This document shows, piece by piece, positions 51,359 to 62,000 of a stretch of 64,000 nucleotides of DNA. Origin of the DNA: Psittacicella hinzii (GTDB taxonomy: Bacteria > Pseudomonadota > Gammaproteobacteria > Enterobacterales > Psittacicellaceae); assembly GCF_003585885.1 (NCBI RefSeq), contig NZ_NRHC01000002.1, forward strand, positions 1 to 64,000. The letters run 5' to 3'. Made by a program: the position numbers and the translations under genes. The notes beneath the pieces are model-generated. The model saw only the letters and a program-made list of their open reading frames with translations, searched no databases and was not told where the DNA came from. Positions within the stretch are counted from its first letter, which is position 1; every line of letters starts with the position of its first letter.

Positions 51359-52990
51359 ATGTGGCCGTTTAAAAGTAAAAAAGCCAAAGAGTTAGAAGCT
51401 TTACAAGAAGAGCAACAGTTAAAGAAAGCTGAAATTGCAGTTCTAGAAGCACATGCTGAAAAGATACGTTTAGAGAATTTAGTATCACAGCAACGTCAGC
51501 AACTGTTGGCTAACGAGAAGTTAAAAAACCTATACGACGCTACTGTACCTACGGATTTTCATACCCCTAAATTCGATAATTTAAATATTAATGACACCTT
51601 AGCCATTGAGGGACAGTCATTAATGCAACAAGCGCGTAATGCGGTAGCAAATAACCCTATCGCTGCGGCAATTATTCATAGATATCAGGCGTTATTGGTA
51701 GGTAAAAATGGGTATAGTTTACAACCCCAACCGTTAGATTTAGACGGTAAGGTAGACGAAGAGCTAGCTAAAAGATTATCAACCGCTTGGTCAAAGTTCT
51801 GCCGTAACCCTGCAGTTAATGCGAAAAATCTTAACTTTATGGGGGTTTTGAACTTAATAGTCTCTAGTTGGTTAACTGACGGTGACTGCTTTGCTCAAAT
51901 AATCCGTGATTACAAAAAAGGCGAGTTTAAAATTCGCTTGTGGACAGCAGACTGTTTAGATTACAACAGCTCATCGTTAGTAAATATTGGAGCAAAATCA
52001 ACCCGTCCACCAATTGAAGTAGATGAGTATGGGGTACCAACTAAATACTACTTCAAAGTTAAGAGTGTAGACAAGACGCAGGTGGAAAAAGTAATCCCAG
52101 TAGACGGCAATGATGTGCTTCATATCTTGGATAAACGTGAACCTGAACAGCTAAGAGGTGTGCCTGTTTTCGCCAACTCATTCTTACTCATGGAGCAGGT
52201 AAAGGTATACATGTCTAACGAGATTATTGCTTCATCTCTTAGTGCGCAAATATTAGGTACTTTACAGCAAGTTTCGACTGATGTTATTGATCAAAACCCA
52301 AAAATAAAAATGGGTAAACTTGGACATGATATTGGTTATTTTAAAGTACCACCTGGGTACAACCTTACCTTTAACAATGCTACTACAAGGGTTAACCAAG
52401 TAGTTGACGCCTATACCAAAGCTATGCTTAGACAGATAGGTAGCGGTACGGCATTGGACGCTGAAAGTTTATCAAACAGTTTTGAGAGCTCTTACTCTGC
52501 AGCACGTCAATCTATGATCTACACAGAGTTAAAAGCTGCGTCAAAGATCAATATCTTAATCTCGACTTTTGTACAGCCGTTATACACTGCTTTCGTAGAT
52601 TTTTATATGGATATGTACGAGCTAGGTGTTACAAGTAAGAACGATTACTCATGGATTGACAACGTGATCATTAATAAACCACGTTCGCCTAGTATTGACC
52701 CAGTTAAAGACGCTACAGCTAATAAGCTTAACTTGCAATTAGGGATTACTACTTTAGATAAATTAGCTAATGAAGCTGGTGGCAATATCAACGATAATTT
52801 AAACGCTATCGCTGATTTAAAACATCGCTGTGATGAGCTAGGTATAGAGGAACTCTACAACGGGTTATATGATTTTGAAATGCCAACAGAAAGCGGCAAC
52901 TCTGGTGGTCCTCAATCATCAGAAGAAGATGAAGAGCAAGATACAGAGCAACAAGAACAACAGGAGGACGCTAAGCAACTAGATGATTAA
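51359..52990 (+). CDS. Portal protein, lambda gpB family
   Basis: Dodecameric ring at the capsid vertex through which DNA enters. Matches the lambda-type portal layout: coiled-coil N-terminus (AKELEALQEEQQLKKAEIAV), RNAVANNPIAAAIIHRYQAL (about 93-112; family block for the clip/wing domain), GDCFAQIIRD, the long helix region FESSYSAARQSMIYTELKAA, and an acidic Gln/Glu-rich tail. Length 543 aa equals gpB (533). Overlaps the capsid fusion gene by 8 nt. Confidence 0.9.
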   Translation: MWPFKSKKAKELEALQEEQQLKKAEIAVLEAHAEKIRLENLVSQQRQQLLANEKLKNLYDATVPTDFHTPKFDNLNINDTLAIEGQSLMQQARNAVANNPIAAAIIHRYQALLVGKNGYSLQPQPLDLDGKVDEELAKRLSTAWSKFCRNPAVNAKNLNFMGVLNLIVSSWLTDGDCFAQIIRDYKKGEFKIRLWTADCLDYNSSSLVNIGAKSTRPPIEVDEYGVPTKYYFKVKSVDKTQVEKVIPVDGNDVLHILDKREPEQLRGVPVFANSFLLMEQVKVYMSNEIIASSLSAQILGTLQQVSTDVIDQNPKIKMGKLGHDIGYFKVPPGYNLTFNNATTRVNQVVDAYTKAMLRQIGSGTALDAESLSNSFESSYSAARQSMIYTELKAASKINILISTFVQPLYTAFVDFYMDMYELGVTSKNDYSWIDNVIINKPRSPSIDPVKDATANKLNLQLGITTLDKLANEAGGNINDNLNAIADLKHRCDELGIEELYNGLYDFEMPTESGNSGGPQSSEEDEEQDTEQQEQQEDAKQLDD

Positions 52991-55487
52991 GTTTCAAAAC
53001 AAAGGCGAGGTTAACGAGCTTCACTTAATCGGGGTAGTAGGTTGGTCTTTTACCTCTCAAGAAGTTGAAGAAGCGTTAACTGCGGACGAAGTAGATACTA
53101 GCTTACCGTTAAATATCTACTTAGATAGCCCTGGAGGTTTTATACATGACGGTTTTAGGCTCTTAGGTTTGCTAAGTACCTACAAGGGCGAGAAACATGT
53201 CAGAGTGGGTTATCAAGCCTCTTCTATTGCTTCATTCTTAGCATTAGCAGGTAAGACCTTGAGAATGTCATCAGTGTCGGAGATGATTGTTCACTCATGC
53301 AATGTAACCTATGCGTTAGCTACGTTTACTTTAAGAGATGTTGAAGACCTAGGTGCAATGATGAGGGGCATGAACAAGCGCCTAAAAGAAGCTTACAAGA
53401 GTATTTTTAAAGGCAAATCTCTAGATCAAGAGCATGTTCAAGGGCTAGCTAAGAAGTTCGGCCAGTACGTAGACAATGGTAGGGATAATATCCTTACAGC
53501 CGGAGATTTAGAAGAGTTACAACTATGTGATGAAGTGCTTAGTCTCGACCAAATCGTGCCTTTTTCATCAATGCAGGAAATGCGAGAAAGTTATTCAGGC
53601 TACCTGAACGTTAAAAATGAGACCCCAATTAGGGATTTATTCTTACGTTATAAAGACTTTCAGGACTTTGAGGATAACGGCACAGATGAGCAAAAAGAGC
53701 AACTTCAGAACTTAGTTAGCAGAGAAGTTAACAATGATCTATTTGTTAATTTAAATGAGCATTTTAACCAACTACGTGGAGTAGAAATGAGAGATCAAGA
53801 AATTGATTTAATGAACAGCTCTTCAGATGAAGAAGAGAAAGAAAAAGAGCAAGAGAATAACGACACAGAAGAAGAAAAAGAAGAAGAGAAAGAAAACTCT
53901 ACATCTTCATCAGATGACGAAGAAGAAGCTAAGAACTCTGCAGAAGAAGAGGACGAAGACGAAGATACTGATGACGATGAAGAGGAAGAAGAAAAGAAAA
54001 AACAGGAGCAGAACCGAGTGGCAGATTTAGCAACAAAAGAGAATAAACGCCGTGACGACATCATTAAATTATTTGAAGATCGTTTAGATGTGCCAGGTAT
54101 GGCGAACTTAATGACAGAATGCCTTAAAAACAAAGTTAGCGTGGATAAAGCTAAGGATTTAGTGTTAGATAAGCTTCACAATATGCACAAAACTAAAGTT
54201 GAAGAGGTGACTATTGTGCCTAAGAATTTATCTAATGAAGTTAACTACCGCGAAATGTTACTGCATTTCATGTACTCAAGATTAGACTATTCTAATGTTA
54301 AAGCAGATTGGGTACGCGCTATTAAAGAAAAATTTAATGGTGTAAGCCCTAAAGAAGAGCAATTATGTAATCAGTTTTTACAAGAGTGTAATGGCAATAG
54401 TACTAAAACAGCAGAAGCTCAACTTGAGAATATGCTTAGAAAATACGCCCCAGAAGGGTACTTAAACAGAAGTATCTACGCAACTGGTGGAGGAACAGTG
54501 GATCGCTTTGGTTTAACTAACTTAACTTCAGGCGATTTTGAGTACTTAACATTACATTTCTATTCTGTATTCTATGAAGAAGCTAAAAAGAGAGAAGACT
54601 TAGATCAACTTTTAAAATTAACTAAAAATATTATTGTACCTGACCTTAACCCGATCAAAATCTTCAAAAATATTACGCCTGTAACACAATTTGAACGTGT
54701 TGGTGAAGAGGCTAATACGAAGTTTATTGATTTTCAATACAAACAAGAAGAGCTTGAGTTATATGAGTATGGCTTAGGTTTCAAAATGACTTACAACGAG
54801 TTACACATGAACACGGGTAGTATTAATCTGTTCTTTGATAAATTACAACATATTGCCAAAAATTACGTTAATACTCTTCGAGTACGTTTATTACAGGTTC
54901 TTACAGGTGTATGTATTAAAGCAGAAGCAGATAAAGTACCAGTATTCGAACTTGCAGTGGACGAACCTATCTATGTGGGTGATTTACTAGCTAAAATTAG
55001 ACTAGCATATGGTTCTTTAGTTGATTCAGCAGGTACCCCGTACAATGTTACGCCTAAATATTTATTAGGTAATCTAGAGGTTAAAGAAGCATTTGAAACT
55101 TTCTTTACTCAAAGCATTTTACCAGGAGCAGTAACTGCAGAATTTAACCCTTATAGAGGTTATTTAGAGGGGCTTTACGATGTTGGTGTGAGTGAGTTTA
55201 ATAAAGCTATTAGTTATAACGAGAACGATATCTTTATCTTACCTGAAGATCCATGTAACCTTTATTCATTAGGTCCTCAAGGTGTAACTAATCACGGTCG
55301 TATTAATGTTACGCCAGAGCAAACTGTAGAAGTACGCTCACGTTTAGACTTTCAGCCTTATGTTATGTACCCTGAACATGTACTTCACATCAAATTTAAG
55401 AAAGGCAAAAAAATTAGTGACTTATTACTACCACAGCGTCCAGTACATGTAGTTACACATCCAACAACAGCGCAAGCTTCTAGTTAA
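52983..55487 (+). CDS. ClpP-like prohead protease fused to major capsid protein
   Basis: One frame joins three parts. Residues 1-200: ClpP/S49-type protease, with YLDSPGG (46-52), GYQASSIASFLALAG (76-90; Ser81 the likely nucleophile) and MIVHS (101-105; His104). Residues about 278-345: an extreme Glu/Asp/Lys/Ser tract, likely scaffold-like linker. Residues about 415-834: capsid protein, with TSGDFEYLTLHFYSVFYEEA, LYEYGLGFKMTYNELHMNTG and a C-terminal VEVRSRLDFQPYVMYPEHVL. Self-cleavage should release capsid subunits. In lambda the protease (C), scaffold (Nu3) and capsid (E) are separate genes. An internal ribosome site for capsid alone is not obvious. Confidence 0.85.
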   Translation: MIKFQNKGEVNELHLIGVVGWSFTSQEVEEALTADEVDTSLPLNIYLDSPGGFIHDGFRLLGLLSTYKGEKHVRVGYQASSIASFLALAGKTLRMSSVSEMIVHSCNVTYALATFTLRDVEDLGAMMRGMNKRLKEAYKSIFKGKSLDQEHVQGLAKKFGQYVDNGRDNILTAGDLEELQLCDEVLSLDQIVPFSSMQEMRESYSGYLNVKNETPIRDLFLRYKDFQDFEDNGTDEQKEQLQNLVSREVNNDLFVNLNEHFNQLRGVEMRDQEIDLMNSSSDEEEKEKEQENNDTEEEKEEEKENSTSSSDDEEEAKNSAEEEDEDEDTDDDEEEEEKKKQEQNRVADLATKENKRRDDIIKLFEDRLDVPGMANLMTECLKNKVSVDKAKDLVLDKLHNMHKTKVEEVTIVPKNLSNEVNYREMLLHFMYSRLDYSNVKADWVRAIKEKFNGVSPKEEQLCNQFLQECNGNSTKTAEAQLENMLRKYAPEGYLNRSIYATGGGTVDRFGLTNLTSGDFEYLTLHFYSVFYEEAKKREDLDQLLKLTKNIIVPDLNPIKIFKNITPVTQFERVGEEANTKFIDFQYKQEELELYEYGLGFKMTYNELHMNTGSINLFFDKLQHIAKNYVNTLRVRLLQVLTGVCIKAEADKVPVFELAVDEPIYVGDLLAKIRLAYGSLVDSAGTPYNVTPKYLLGNLEVKEAFETFFTQSILPGAVTAEFNPYRGYLEGLYDVGVSEFNKAISYNENDIFILPEDPCNLYSLGPQGVTNHGRINVTPEQTVEVRSRLDFQPYVMYPEHVLHIKFKKGKKISDLLLPQRPVHVVTHPTTAQASS

Positions 55488-55508
55488 TAAATAAGGAGAT
55501 TTTTTAAT

Positions 55509-55838
55509 ATGGCACACATGGTTCGACATGAGGGCACGGTAACCTTTACGGCTACTGCAGACATTGCTAACGGTGAGTTAGTTTTAGTTGGTGATGTTGT
55601 AGGAGTTGCTTCAAAAAGTTATAAGAAAAATGAAGTAGCTACTATGTACACTAAGGACGTTTATCAGGTAAAAGCTAAGGACGGTGATACCTTTAACCAA
55701 GGAGATATTGTTTATTTTGACGCAACCACTAAGTCGGTTACCAAAACCGCAACAAATAACAAAAAAGTAGGTTACGTAGATATCCCACCAGAGAAAACAG
55801 GTAAAAATCGTCTTATCTGTGTAGCCTTAGAACGTTAA
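55509..55838 (+). CDS. DUF2190-type capsid cement protein
   Basis: Small beta-rich protein, 109 aa, typical of capsid decoration proteins: VTFTATADIANGELVLVGDV (about 11-30), TFNQGDIVYFDATTKSVTKT (about 60-79), GYVDIPPEKTG. It follows the capsid gene directly. It should stabilise the expanded head as lambda gpD does, though the family differs. AAGGAG before the ATG. Confidence 0.75.
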   Translation: MAHMVRHEGTVTFTATADIANGELVLVGDVVGVASKSYKKNEVATMYTKDVYQVKAKDGDTFNQGDIVYFDATTKSVTKTATNNKKVGYVDIPPEKTGKNRLICVALER

Positions 55839-55881
55839 TTATTTGCCCGCTTGCGCATAGTGGGCGGGCTTTAAATTACAC

Positions 55882-56364
55882 ATGAGTATATTCGAACAAA
55901 TTAAACAAGATACAGGCTATCACGACTTAATTAAATCACATTTTTGGGACGATTTTCATATCTGTTTTCATGGTCAGGATTACTTACAATCCTTAAATGA
56001 TGTTATCCCTAATGATGATTTATTTAAGGTAGTTTCAGCTCGTATCCTTAAAGATAACGAAGCTAGAGAAAGCAGTGATTTACTTGGTTTTAAGCCGATT
56101 TTAACCCGCATACTAGTCAAAACTTTATATAAAAATTTGCTGGAGACCTTTGAGGGCATACAGGTTGCCCTTGAGGAGTTAAACTCACAACAAGAGGATA
56201 ATGCTTATTACGAAAACGTTAATAAACCGGTAATTTTAGGTAGAGAAACACAGGTTTCACGTTGTTATAAGCTTATTACTTGGAGAGTTGATGGTAGTTA
56301 TATTTACTTAACTTTCGAAGCGCTTGGTTTTGACGTATGGGGTGGTAGTAATCCAACTTTTTAA
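55882..56364 (+). CDS. Head-tail connector-position protein (160 aa)
   Basis: Not recognised by motif. By order it fills the lambda FI/FII place after the capsid and cement genes. Mixed alpha/beta, with RETQVSRCYKLITWRVDGSY near the end that could be a beta-sandwich. No Shine-Dalgarno of note. Function as head-tail joining protein is positional inference. Confidence 0.55.
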   Translation: MSIFEQIKQDTGYHDLIKSHFWDDFHICFHGQDYLQSLNDVIPNDDLFKVVSARILKDNEARESSDLLGFKPILTRILVKTLYKNLLETFEGIQVALEELNSQQEDNAYYENVNKPVILGRETQVSRCYKLITWRVDGSYIYLTFEALGFDVWGGSNPTF

Positions 56365-56374
56365 GGAGGCTTAA

Positions 56375-57112
56375 ATGGTTGACAATGAGAAGAGTTTAGC
56401 TAGGTTAAGAGAGCTAGCAGACAAATTCAGAAAAGGTAAAGGTATACGTGAGGGCGCAGAGCGTGTAATTACTAGAGGGGCTCTTCGAGTAATGAAGTAT
56501 TACGCTAAGCTTACCAGATCACGCTTACATGTGCTACCTGTAGGTACTGATACCAAGCAGGACTATATGAGGGGCGTGGTAGGTAGAAACAAGATCTTCT
56601 CAAAATCTAAAAACCGCCTGATTAAAGCTCTCGACATGAAAAAGAGCGGTAACAAATTTCAGGTTACTGGGACGATTAAGACCTTAAAACGTGTTCGCAA
56701 TACCAAGGACAAAACCATGATCAGTAGGGAGTTTGTCTACAATGGCTTCAAAAACTACCATATGAAGCTTAAGTACATGTTTAAGGTACAAGATCAAGAG
56801 CTAGGCTCATTTAGCTATAACTATGAAATTAAGCTAGATAGAGGCTTTTTCATTGAGAAAAAGGACGGTAAACGCTTCGTTATGCAAAATACCCCAGGTA
56901 TTTATTTTGGACATGATTATATCGCCCCTTGGCATGTGAGAACCTTAAAAACAGGCGAGCAATTAACCATTTACGGGGCTGTGATCCCTATAAGAGACGT
57001 TTACGATTCTGCCACGAAAGCTTTGTTTAGTGGTCAAGCTTTAAAAGGGCAATTTGGGGTTAAGGACTTTGAGATTATGTTTAAAAAGTTCTATGGGATT
57101 AGAAAAAAATGA
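56375..57112 (+). CDS. gpZ-position minor tail protein (245 aa)
   Basis: Strongly basic protein in the place of lambda gpZ / HK97 gp10. N-terminal helices RLRELADKFRKGKGIREGAE and VITRGALRVMKYYAKLTRSR fit the HK97-gp10 family, which joins tail to head. Ends 4 nt into the next gene (ATGA overlap). Family call by layout and composition. Confidence 0.6.
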   Translation: MVDNEKSLARLRELADKFRKGKGIREGAERVITRGALRVMKYYAKLTRSRLHVLPVGTDTKQDYMRGVVGRNKIFSKSKNRLIKALDMKKSGNKFQVTGTIKTLKRVRNTKDKTMISREFVYNGFKNYHMKLKYMFKVQDQELGSFSYNYEIKLDRGFFIEKKDGKRFVMQNTPGIYFGHDYIAPWHVRTLKTGEQLTIYGAVIPIRDVYDSATKALFSGQALKGQFGVKDFEIMFKKFYGIRKK

Positions 57113-57597
57113 TTATTTTTCACTTCGCTAAGTGCAGTATTAGCGAGATTTTACAGCAGTATGCCGAGAAGTATAAAGTTAACGTAACTGCAGACAATAG
57201 TCGCAAGGAGCCAGTTAATAATTTACCTGTTACCTTGTGCTATGGGTTTGAAGAGATCCAGCCTATATTTTCAGTAGGAGATAATATAGTTAATAGGGTA
57301 GAATTCACAGTTAACTTTAGGTTAATTAAGGCAATTAATACAGCTAAACCGGTATCTCTTGCTATGTATTCAGAGGGGTTGCTGCGTGTTCTGTCGAGTT
57401 GGCATGAAGTTGATCCAGATGATTACCAGCCGGAGGGATTAGGAGATTTTGCAGATTTAGAGGGCATTGTAAAAGAGTACAAGAAAACCAATTATATGCT
57501 AACCCCTAAGGAGTTGGGTGCTATGCTTGACGACGACCCTAGGGTGGAGACTATGCTTTTCGCTTGCACTTTTACTATGTACCCTATTCATAAGTAG
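57109..57597 (+). CDS. Tail terminator-position protein, gpU-like (162 aa)
   Basis: Overlaps the preceding stop by ATGA. Alpha/beta protein (ISEILQQYAEKYKVNVTADN; VEFTVNFRLIKA; ETMLFACTFTMYP) of the size expected for a tail-terminator that caps the tail tube. Assigned by gene order Z-U-V; sequence evidence is weak. Confidence 0.55.
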   Translation: MIIFHFAKCSISEILQQYAEKYKVNVTADNSRKEPVNNLPVTLCYGFEEIQPIFSVGDNIVNRVEFTVNFRLIKAINTAKPVSLAMYSEGLLRVLSSWHEVDPDDYQPEGLGDFADLEGIVKEYKKTNYMLTPKELGAMLDDDPRVETMLFACTFTMYPIHK

Positions 57598-57623
57598 AAA
57601 TTATTAACAGAGGGTAAAAACTG

Positions 57624-58352
57624 ATGGCGACGAAAACTAGAACCGGTATGAAAGTTATTACCGGGGATAAAAATAATTTATATATCCAGACAGGCCTACA
57701 AGCTGCTCACAATGTTAAGGAGGTCGATTTCAAGAATTTCGAAATCACACTTCAAGCTAATGTGAGCGCAGAGATCAAACGAGGGTCAGTTGTTAAAATT
57801 GACGGGACTGATAGTCGCTTAGATGACTTTTGGGTAATTGAAAAAGTAGCAGCTAACACGGCAAAAATAAAACTAGCCGATACTAAACAAAGGGAGGATT
57901 GGGCTGATTTAAAACCAGTCGATTTAGTTGGAGATACACAAACTTTAACTGGTGCAACGCTTAGAGTGGTTAAATTTGCTCTTGTTAAAACGGCGGCAGA
58001 AGTTACTTTACCAGGCTCTAACCGTGACACTATTGACGTAACTACAATTTTAGATAAATCCCCACAAACTATTCCGGGACCAATTAAGTACGAAGACGCT
58101 TCTATTGTTTTCTTTGAAAGTCGCAGAACAGAAGAGCAAGTAGCAGTTAGAAAGGCATTCAGATCAGCCGAACAGCTTGTTTTTATGGTAATCGTTGATA
58201 AAGAGTTCGCGGATTACTTCGTAGGAGCAATCTTAGGTAGTGAGGGCAAACAAATCGCCGCAGGTGGTGCAGAAGCTACTAAAGCCAATTATAAAATTAC
58301 CGTTAATAACGCTGATATTGAGTTAGATTTACTAGCTACAGCAGGTAGTTAA
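57624..58352 (+). CDS. Major tail tube protein (gpV-like)
   Basis: Beta-rich 242-aa protein in the gpV place: AEVTLPGSNRDTIDVTTILD (about 129-148), the IPGPIKYEDASIVFFESRRT segment (about 153-172) and VFMVIVDKEFADYFVGAILG. This pattern of a short SNRDTID strand plus a P-G-P/KY-D segment is usual for siphovirus tail tubes. No Ig-like extra domain is evident. Confidence 0.7.
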   Translation: MATKTRTGMKVITGDKNNLYIQTGLQAAHNVKEVDFKNFEITLQANVSAEIKRGSVVKIDGTDSRLDDFWVIEKVAANTAKIKLADTKQREDWADLKPVDLVGDTQTLTGATLRVVKFALVKTAAEVTLPGSNRDTIDVTTILDKSPQTIPGPIKYEDASIVFFESRRTEEQVAVRKAFRSAEQLVFMVIVDKEFADYFVGAILGSEGKQIAAGGAEATKANYKITVNNADIELDLLATAGS

Positions 58353-58383
58353 TTTAAATATTTTTATTAATAAGGATTAAAAA

Positions 58384-58782
58384 ATGACACAAGAAAAAAA
58401 AGTTTTATCATTTAAAGAGAAATTACAATTATTATCACCTTTAAAAGACTACTATGTAGATGATAATAAAGACATACATTTAAAATATAAAGTATGTAAC
58501 TTTGGAGAATTTGCAGTAATTTCCCCGTCTCTAAGCCATTTATTCCAAAATGAAGAACAGTTATCTACTGAAGAGCGTGTAGCTGTTGTTGCAGAGAATG
58601 AGGACGCAATTATCAAATTATTCGGTAAGTACGTGTACAACCCAGGCGATGACGCACCTATTGGTGAGGGCAATGCTAGAGAGTTCTACCAACAGTTATC
58701 AGGTCTTACAACTCTTAATTTTGTTGGCCATATTCTTGGTAATAAAAAAGTCAACGCTGAAGCTGATAATCAAAAGAGTTAA
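58384..58782 (+). CDS. Tail assembly chaperone, gpG-like
   Basis: Sits between tail tube and tape measure, where siphoviruses encode chaperones that coat the tape measure. Soluble, alpha/beta, 132 aa, with CNFGEFAVISPSLSHLFQNE and a C-terminal FYQQLSGLTTLNFVGHILGN. The end (CAAAAGAG at 58771) allows a -1 slip into the next frame, giving a GT fusion. Good start: AAGGAT then ATG. Confidence 0.65.
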   Translation: MTQEKKVLSFKEKLQLLSPLKDYYVDDNKDIHLKYKVCNFGEFAVISPSLSHLFQNEEQLSTEERVAVVAENEDAIIKLFGKYVYNPGDDAPIGEGNAREFYQQLSGLTTLNFVGHILGNKKVNAEADNQKS

Positions 58783-59081
58783 GTCTTGAAGAGGAGCGTT
58801 TATGTAAGCTCTGTTTTGATTTACATAAAACCCCTGCAGAAATAAGAGCGATGTCGGTTGAGGATGTAAGTATGTTATTGACTTATTCCTCAACCGTTCC
58901 TGTAGGTGACTCTGTTAACATGATTATGTTGTCAGATTTAGTTACTTATACATATTTAGCTCACTTTGGGACTAAAGAAAAGGGGTTTAATGCTTTAGAA
59001 GAATACCCATGGATGAAAAGCAAACTGGGGATTATAGAGAAACAGCAGGAGGGTGAGAATGGCAAGTCAACAGGAGTTTGA
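58770..59081 (+). CDS. Tail assembly chaperone T part, made by -1 frameshift
   Basis: The frame -1 to gpG is open from 58770. After a slip at A-AAG (58773-58776) it would read ELSLEEERLCKLCFDLHKTP, AEIRAMSVEDVSMLLTYSS and on to 59081. The stretch LCxLxxxLHxxPxEIxxM.xxxxxxLL is usual for gpT-like segments. Internal ATG 58851 lacks a convincing ribosome site. It overlaps the tape measure start by 23 nt, as in lambda-like phages. The exact slip codon is inferred. Confidence 0.55.
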   Translation, partial: SKELSLEEERLCKLCFDLHKTPAEIRAMSVEDVSMLLTYSSTVPVGDSVNMIMLSDLVTYTYLAHFGTKEKGFNALEEYPWMKSKLGIIEKQQEGENGKSTGV

Positions 59082-62000
59082 TTTTAAAGTTGCTTTTGAC
59101 ACAACTGAAGCCGTTAACTCATCTCTTGGTGGTGCGAAAGCAATAGATACGTTAAACGACTCTTTACAGGAGTTAACCGACAACTCTCAAGCGATTAAGA
59201 ATTTTGCTAGCGATGTAACCAAAGGTATTAAGTCAATGGGTGACCTTGCTACTGCTAACAAAAAATCGTTTGAAAGTTTGCAAGAAGTTAGTACTTTTAC
59301 TAATCAGTTTACCAGTAATATTCGAGATATCTCAAGCTCTGTAAAGGACTATAGTTCATCTCTAGATAAGTCTACTAATGAAAACCTTGAGTTTGTTGCC
59401 TCTTTGCATTACATCAGTAAAGCTTTGACTTCAATTTCAGGAGCGGTTAAAGACGTTAAGGCGCTAAAGGAGTTAGGTACAAGTCGCTTTAAGTTACCAG
59501 TAACTGACTCACAACTACAAAAGCTGGTTAACATTGGGCAACAAATGGGGGGCTTGCAAAGCCAACTAGCACCTGCCTCTCAAAGTTTTCAGACGTTAAA
59601 AGTGCACTTAACTGGAGTAACCAGTTCGCTGGATACTCAACGCCAGAGTATTAATCTTTACATCTCTTCACTGAAGAAATTCAGCAGTCAAGTTAGTGAT
59701 ATCAAAAAGATTAGAAATGACCTCGCAGCGACAAGCAAAGCTATCGATAGTACTAGAGAGAAGCTTAATAGTACTAAGAGCGCTACGAGAGAATTAGAGG
59801 GCACTGTAGGCAAATTAAACCGTGAACTAGAGCAAGCTAACAAAGAGCCAGTTAAATTAACAACTAACCAACTTAAAGCCTTAGCAGAGTTAAATACGAA
59901 GTTTAACTCTATCTCTGAAGCAACGCCTAACTTTGTCAAATCTATGCAAAGCATTGCTTCAAGTTTTGGTGACCTGTACGAGGTGATTGTGAAAATAAAT
60001 CAACAATTACCAGAGTTCTTAAGGGCTATCAGAGAAACGGGTAATTTAAGTAAGGTATTGGTTAGTTTAGCTAGAGAAATTAGCAAATCTAAGCTAGGGA
60101 TTGACAGTTTAGGAGAAGCTTCGGACAAAGCGGGCAAGAAAGTTGAAGACTTCTCAAAAGAGCTAACTGAAGCCGGTAAGAATGCTTTTGACTTTGGTGA
60201 TAAAGCCAAAGAAGCGGGTGATCATATAGATGAACTCACAGAGAAAGCAAGCTCTGGTCAAAGTGCTCTAGGTGGTTTAGTTGGTAAGCTTGCCGGAGTG
60301 TTTGCAGTTGGTTTCAGTTTTGATCAGGTTAAAGACTCTGCTCAAGCATACCAAGACCTCTCGACTAAGATAGCACTGGTTAAGACTAGCGGAGAGGATA
60401 CTACTGCAATTCTCAATGAGTTATTTGAAGTAAGTAGCCAAGCACGTCAACCAATTGAAGCAACTGCAGAAGCTTATGTAACCTTACGTAAGAGTACCGA
60501 GGGATTAGGGTTAAAACAGAAAGACTTAATTAGTCTGACTTCAACTCTAAATAAAGCGATCGCAATTGGTGGTTCAAGTGCAGAAGCTACAAAGAACTCA
60601 ATGGTTCAGTTCTCTCAAGCCCTTAGTATGGGTTACTTATCTGGACAGAACTTTAACTCTGTGGCAGAGCAGACGCCTGGCTTAATTGACGCTATTGCTC
60701 GCGGTATGGGCATGACTTCAGCGCAACTTAAGAATTATGCTAATACTTCTAAATTAACGACCGAGCAGATTGTTCAGGCACTTAATGCAACAGCACAAGA
60801 GACTGATAGAATTTACTCGACGTTAGGGGTATCAGTAGGTTCAGCTATTACCGAGCTTAAGAATAAGTTTACGCAGTTTGTGGGTGAAAATGACTTCATC
60901 TCAGACAGCCTAGCGAAACTAATTCTAACACTTGCTAATAACTTTGGTGCATTGGCTGAAGCGGCTAAGATTGCATTGTACTCATTTGCTGCTTATAAGG
61001 CACTTAACTTTTATAGTACCTTGTCAAGTATGCAATCCCCACTAACTAGTTTAAAAGTTATGTGGGATAACCTTACAACTGCAGTTAGAAAAGCAACGGC
61101 AGCTCATGCAGGGAGTAAAACTGGTTTCTCAATCATGGCAGCGGGAGCTAGCCTAGCCAAAGGTGCGCTTGCTGGATTGACAACCATGTGGAAGACTTTC
61201 GACGCTACTGTTAAATCTACCATTATAGGGGTAATTGTCTGGGGTATTGTTGAAGCTGTTAGAGCCTTAGTTACTTGGGCAGTGAAAGCTTACAACAGTA
61301 TGCAGGAGTTATTTTATGGTCAGAAGAATTTCGACACTTCTCACATTGCAAACTTAGAAGAGAGAAAGAAATTAGCTCAAGAGCAGTATGACGCTGAAAA
61401 GGCAAACCTAGATGCAATTAATGATCAGATAAAAGCGCTTAAAGAAGCTAATGACGATAAAAACGACGTTGTTGCATCAGAGCATCAGCATGGTATCGAG
61501 AAAAAAATGCTGGACGACGCTGAACTACAACGTTTGCAGATCAAAAGAAAAAGATTAGAAGAAAATGTTGGTTTAGCAGAGAAAGAATTGAACCTTGTTA
61601 AAGGTCTTAATGAAACTACTGCTAAAACTGATAACAATGCCTTAAAAATACCTCAAGTTGATACGAAAAGTATCCCAGCGGGTATTGATCGTTACAAGCA
61701 AAACATTGACCAGCTCAAGGATAGCTTAGCAGAGGCTAAATTTAAGCTAGATCTGTTTATGGAAACAGGTCGTACGCAATTAACCCAGTTAGACCAAGTT
61801 AACATGAAGTTAGCTATGGGAGCGGAGGGTTATCGCAACCTAAGCCAAGCACAGATCGAGCAAATGCAAGCCTATGCGCAACAGTTAGATAGCGTTACCG
61901 CAACGATGGAGTACATGAAAGTACTTCAGCAGAACGATCAAGCTATCGAACGTTTGCAGTTAGAGTTGGAGCTTAAGGGGCAAGACCAAGAGCTAATTGA

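Noticed and set aside
53795-54133. Ser-rich minus frame opposite the capsid fusion
   Set aside because: Antisense shadow of the acidic Glu/Asp tract; runs of Ser arise from GAA/GAT codons read backwards.
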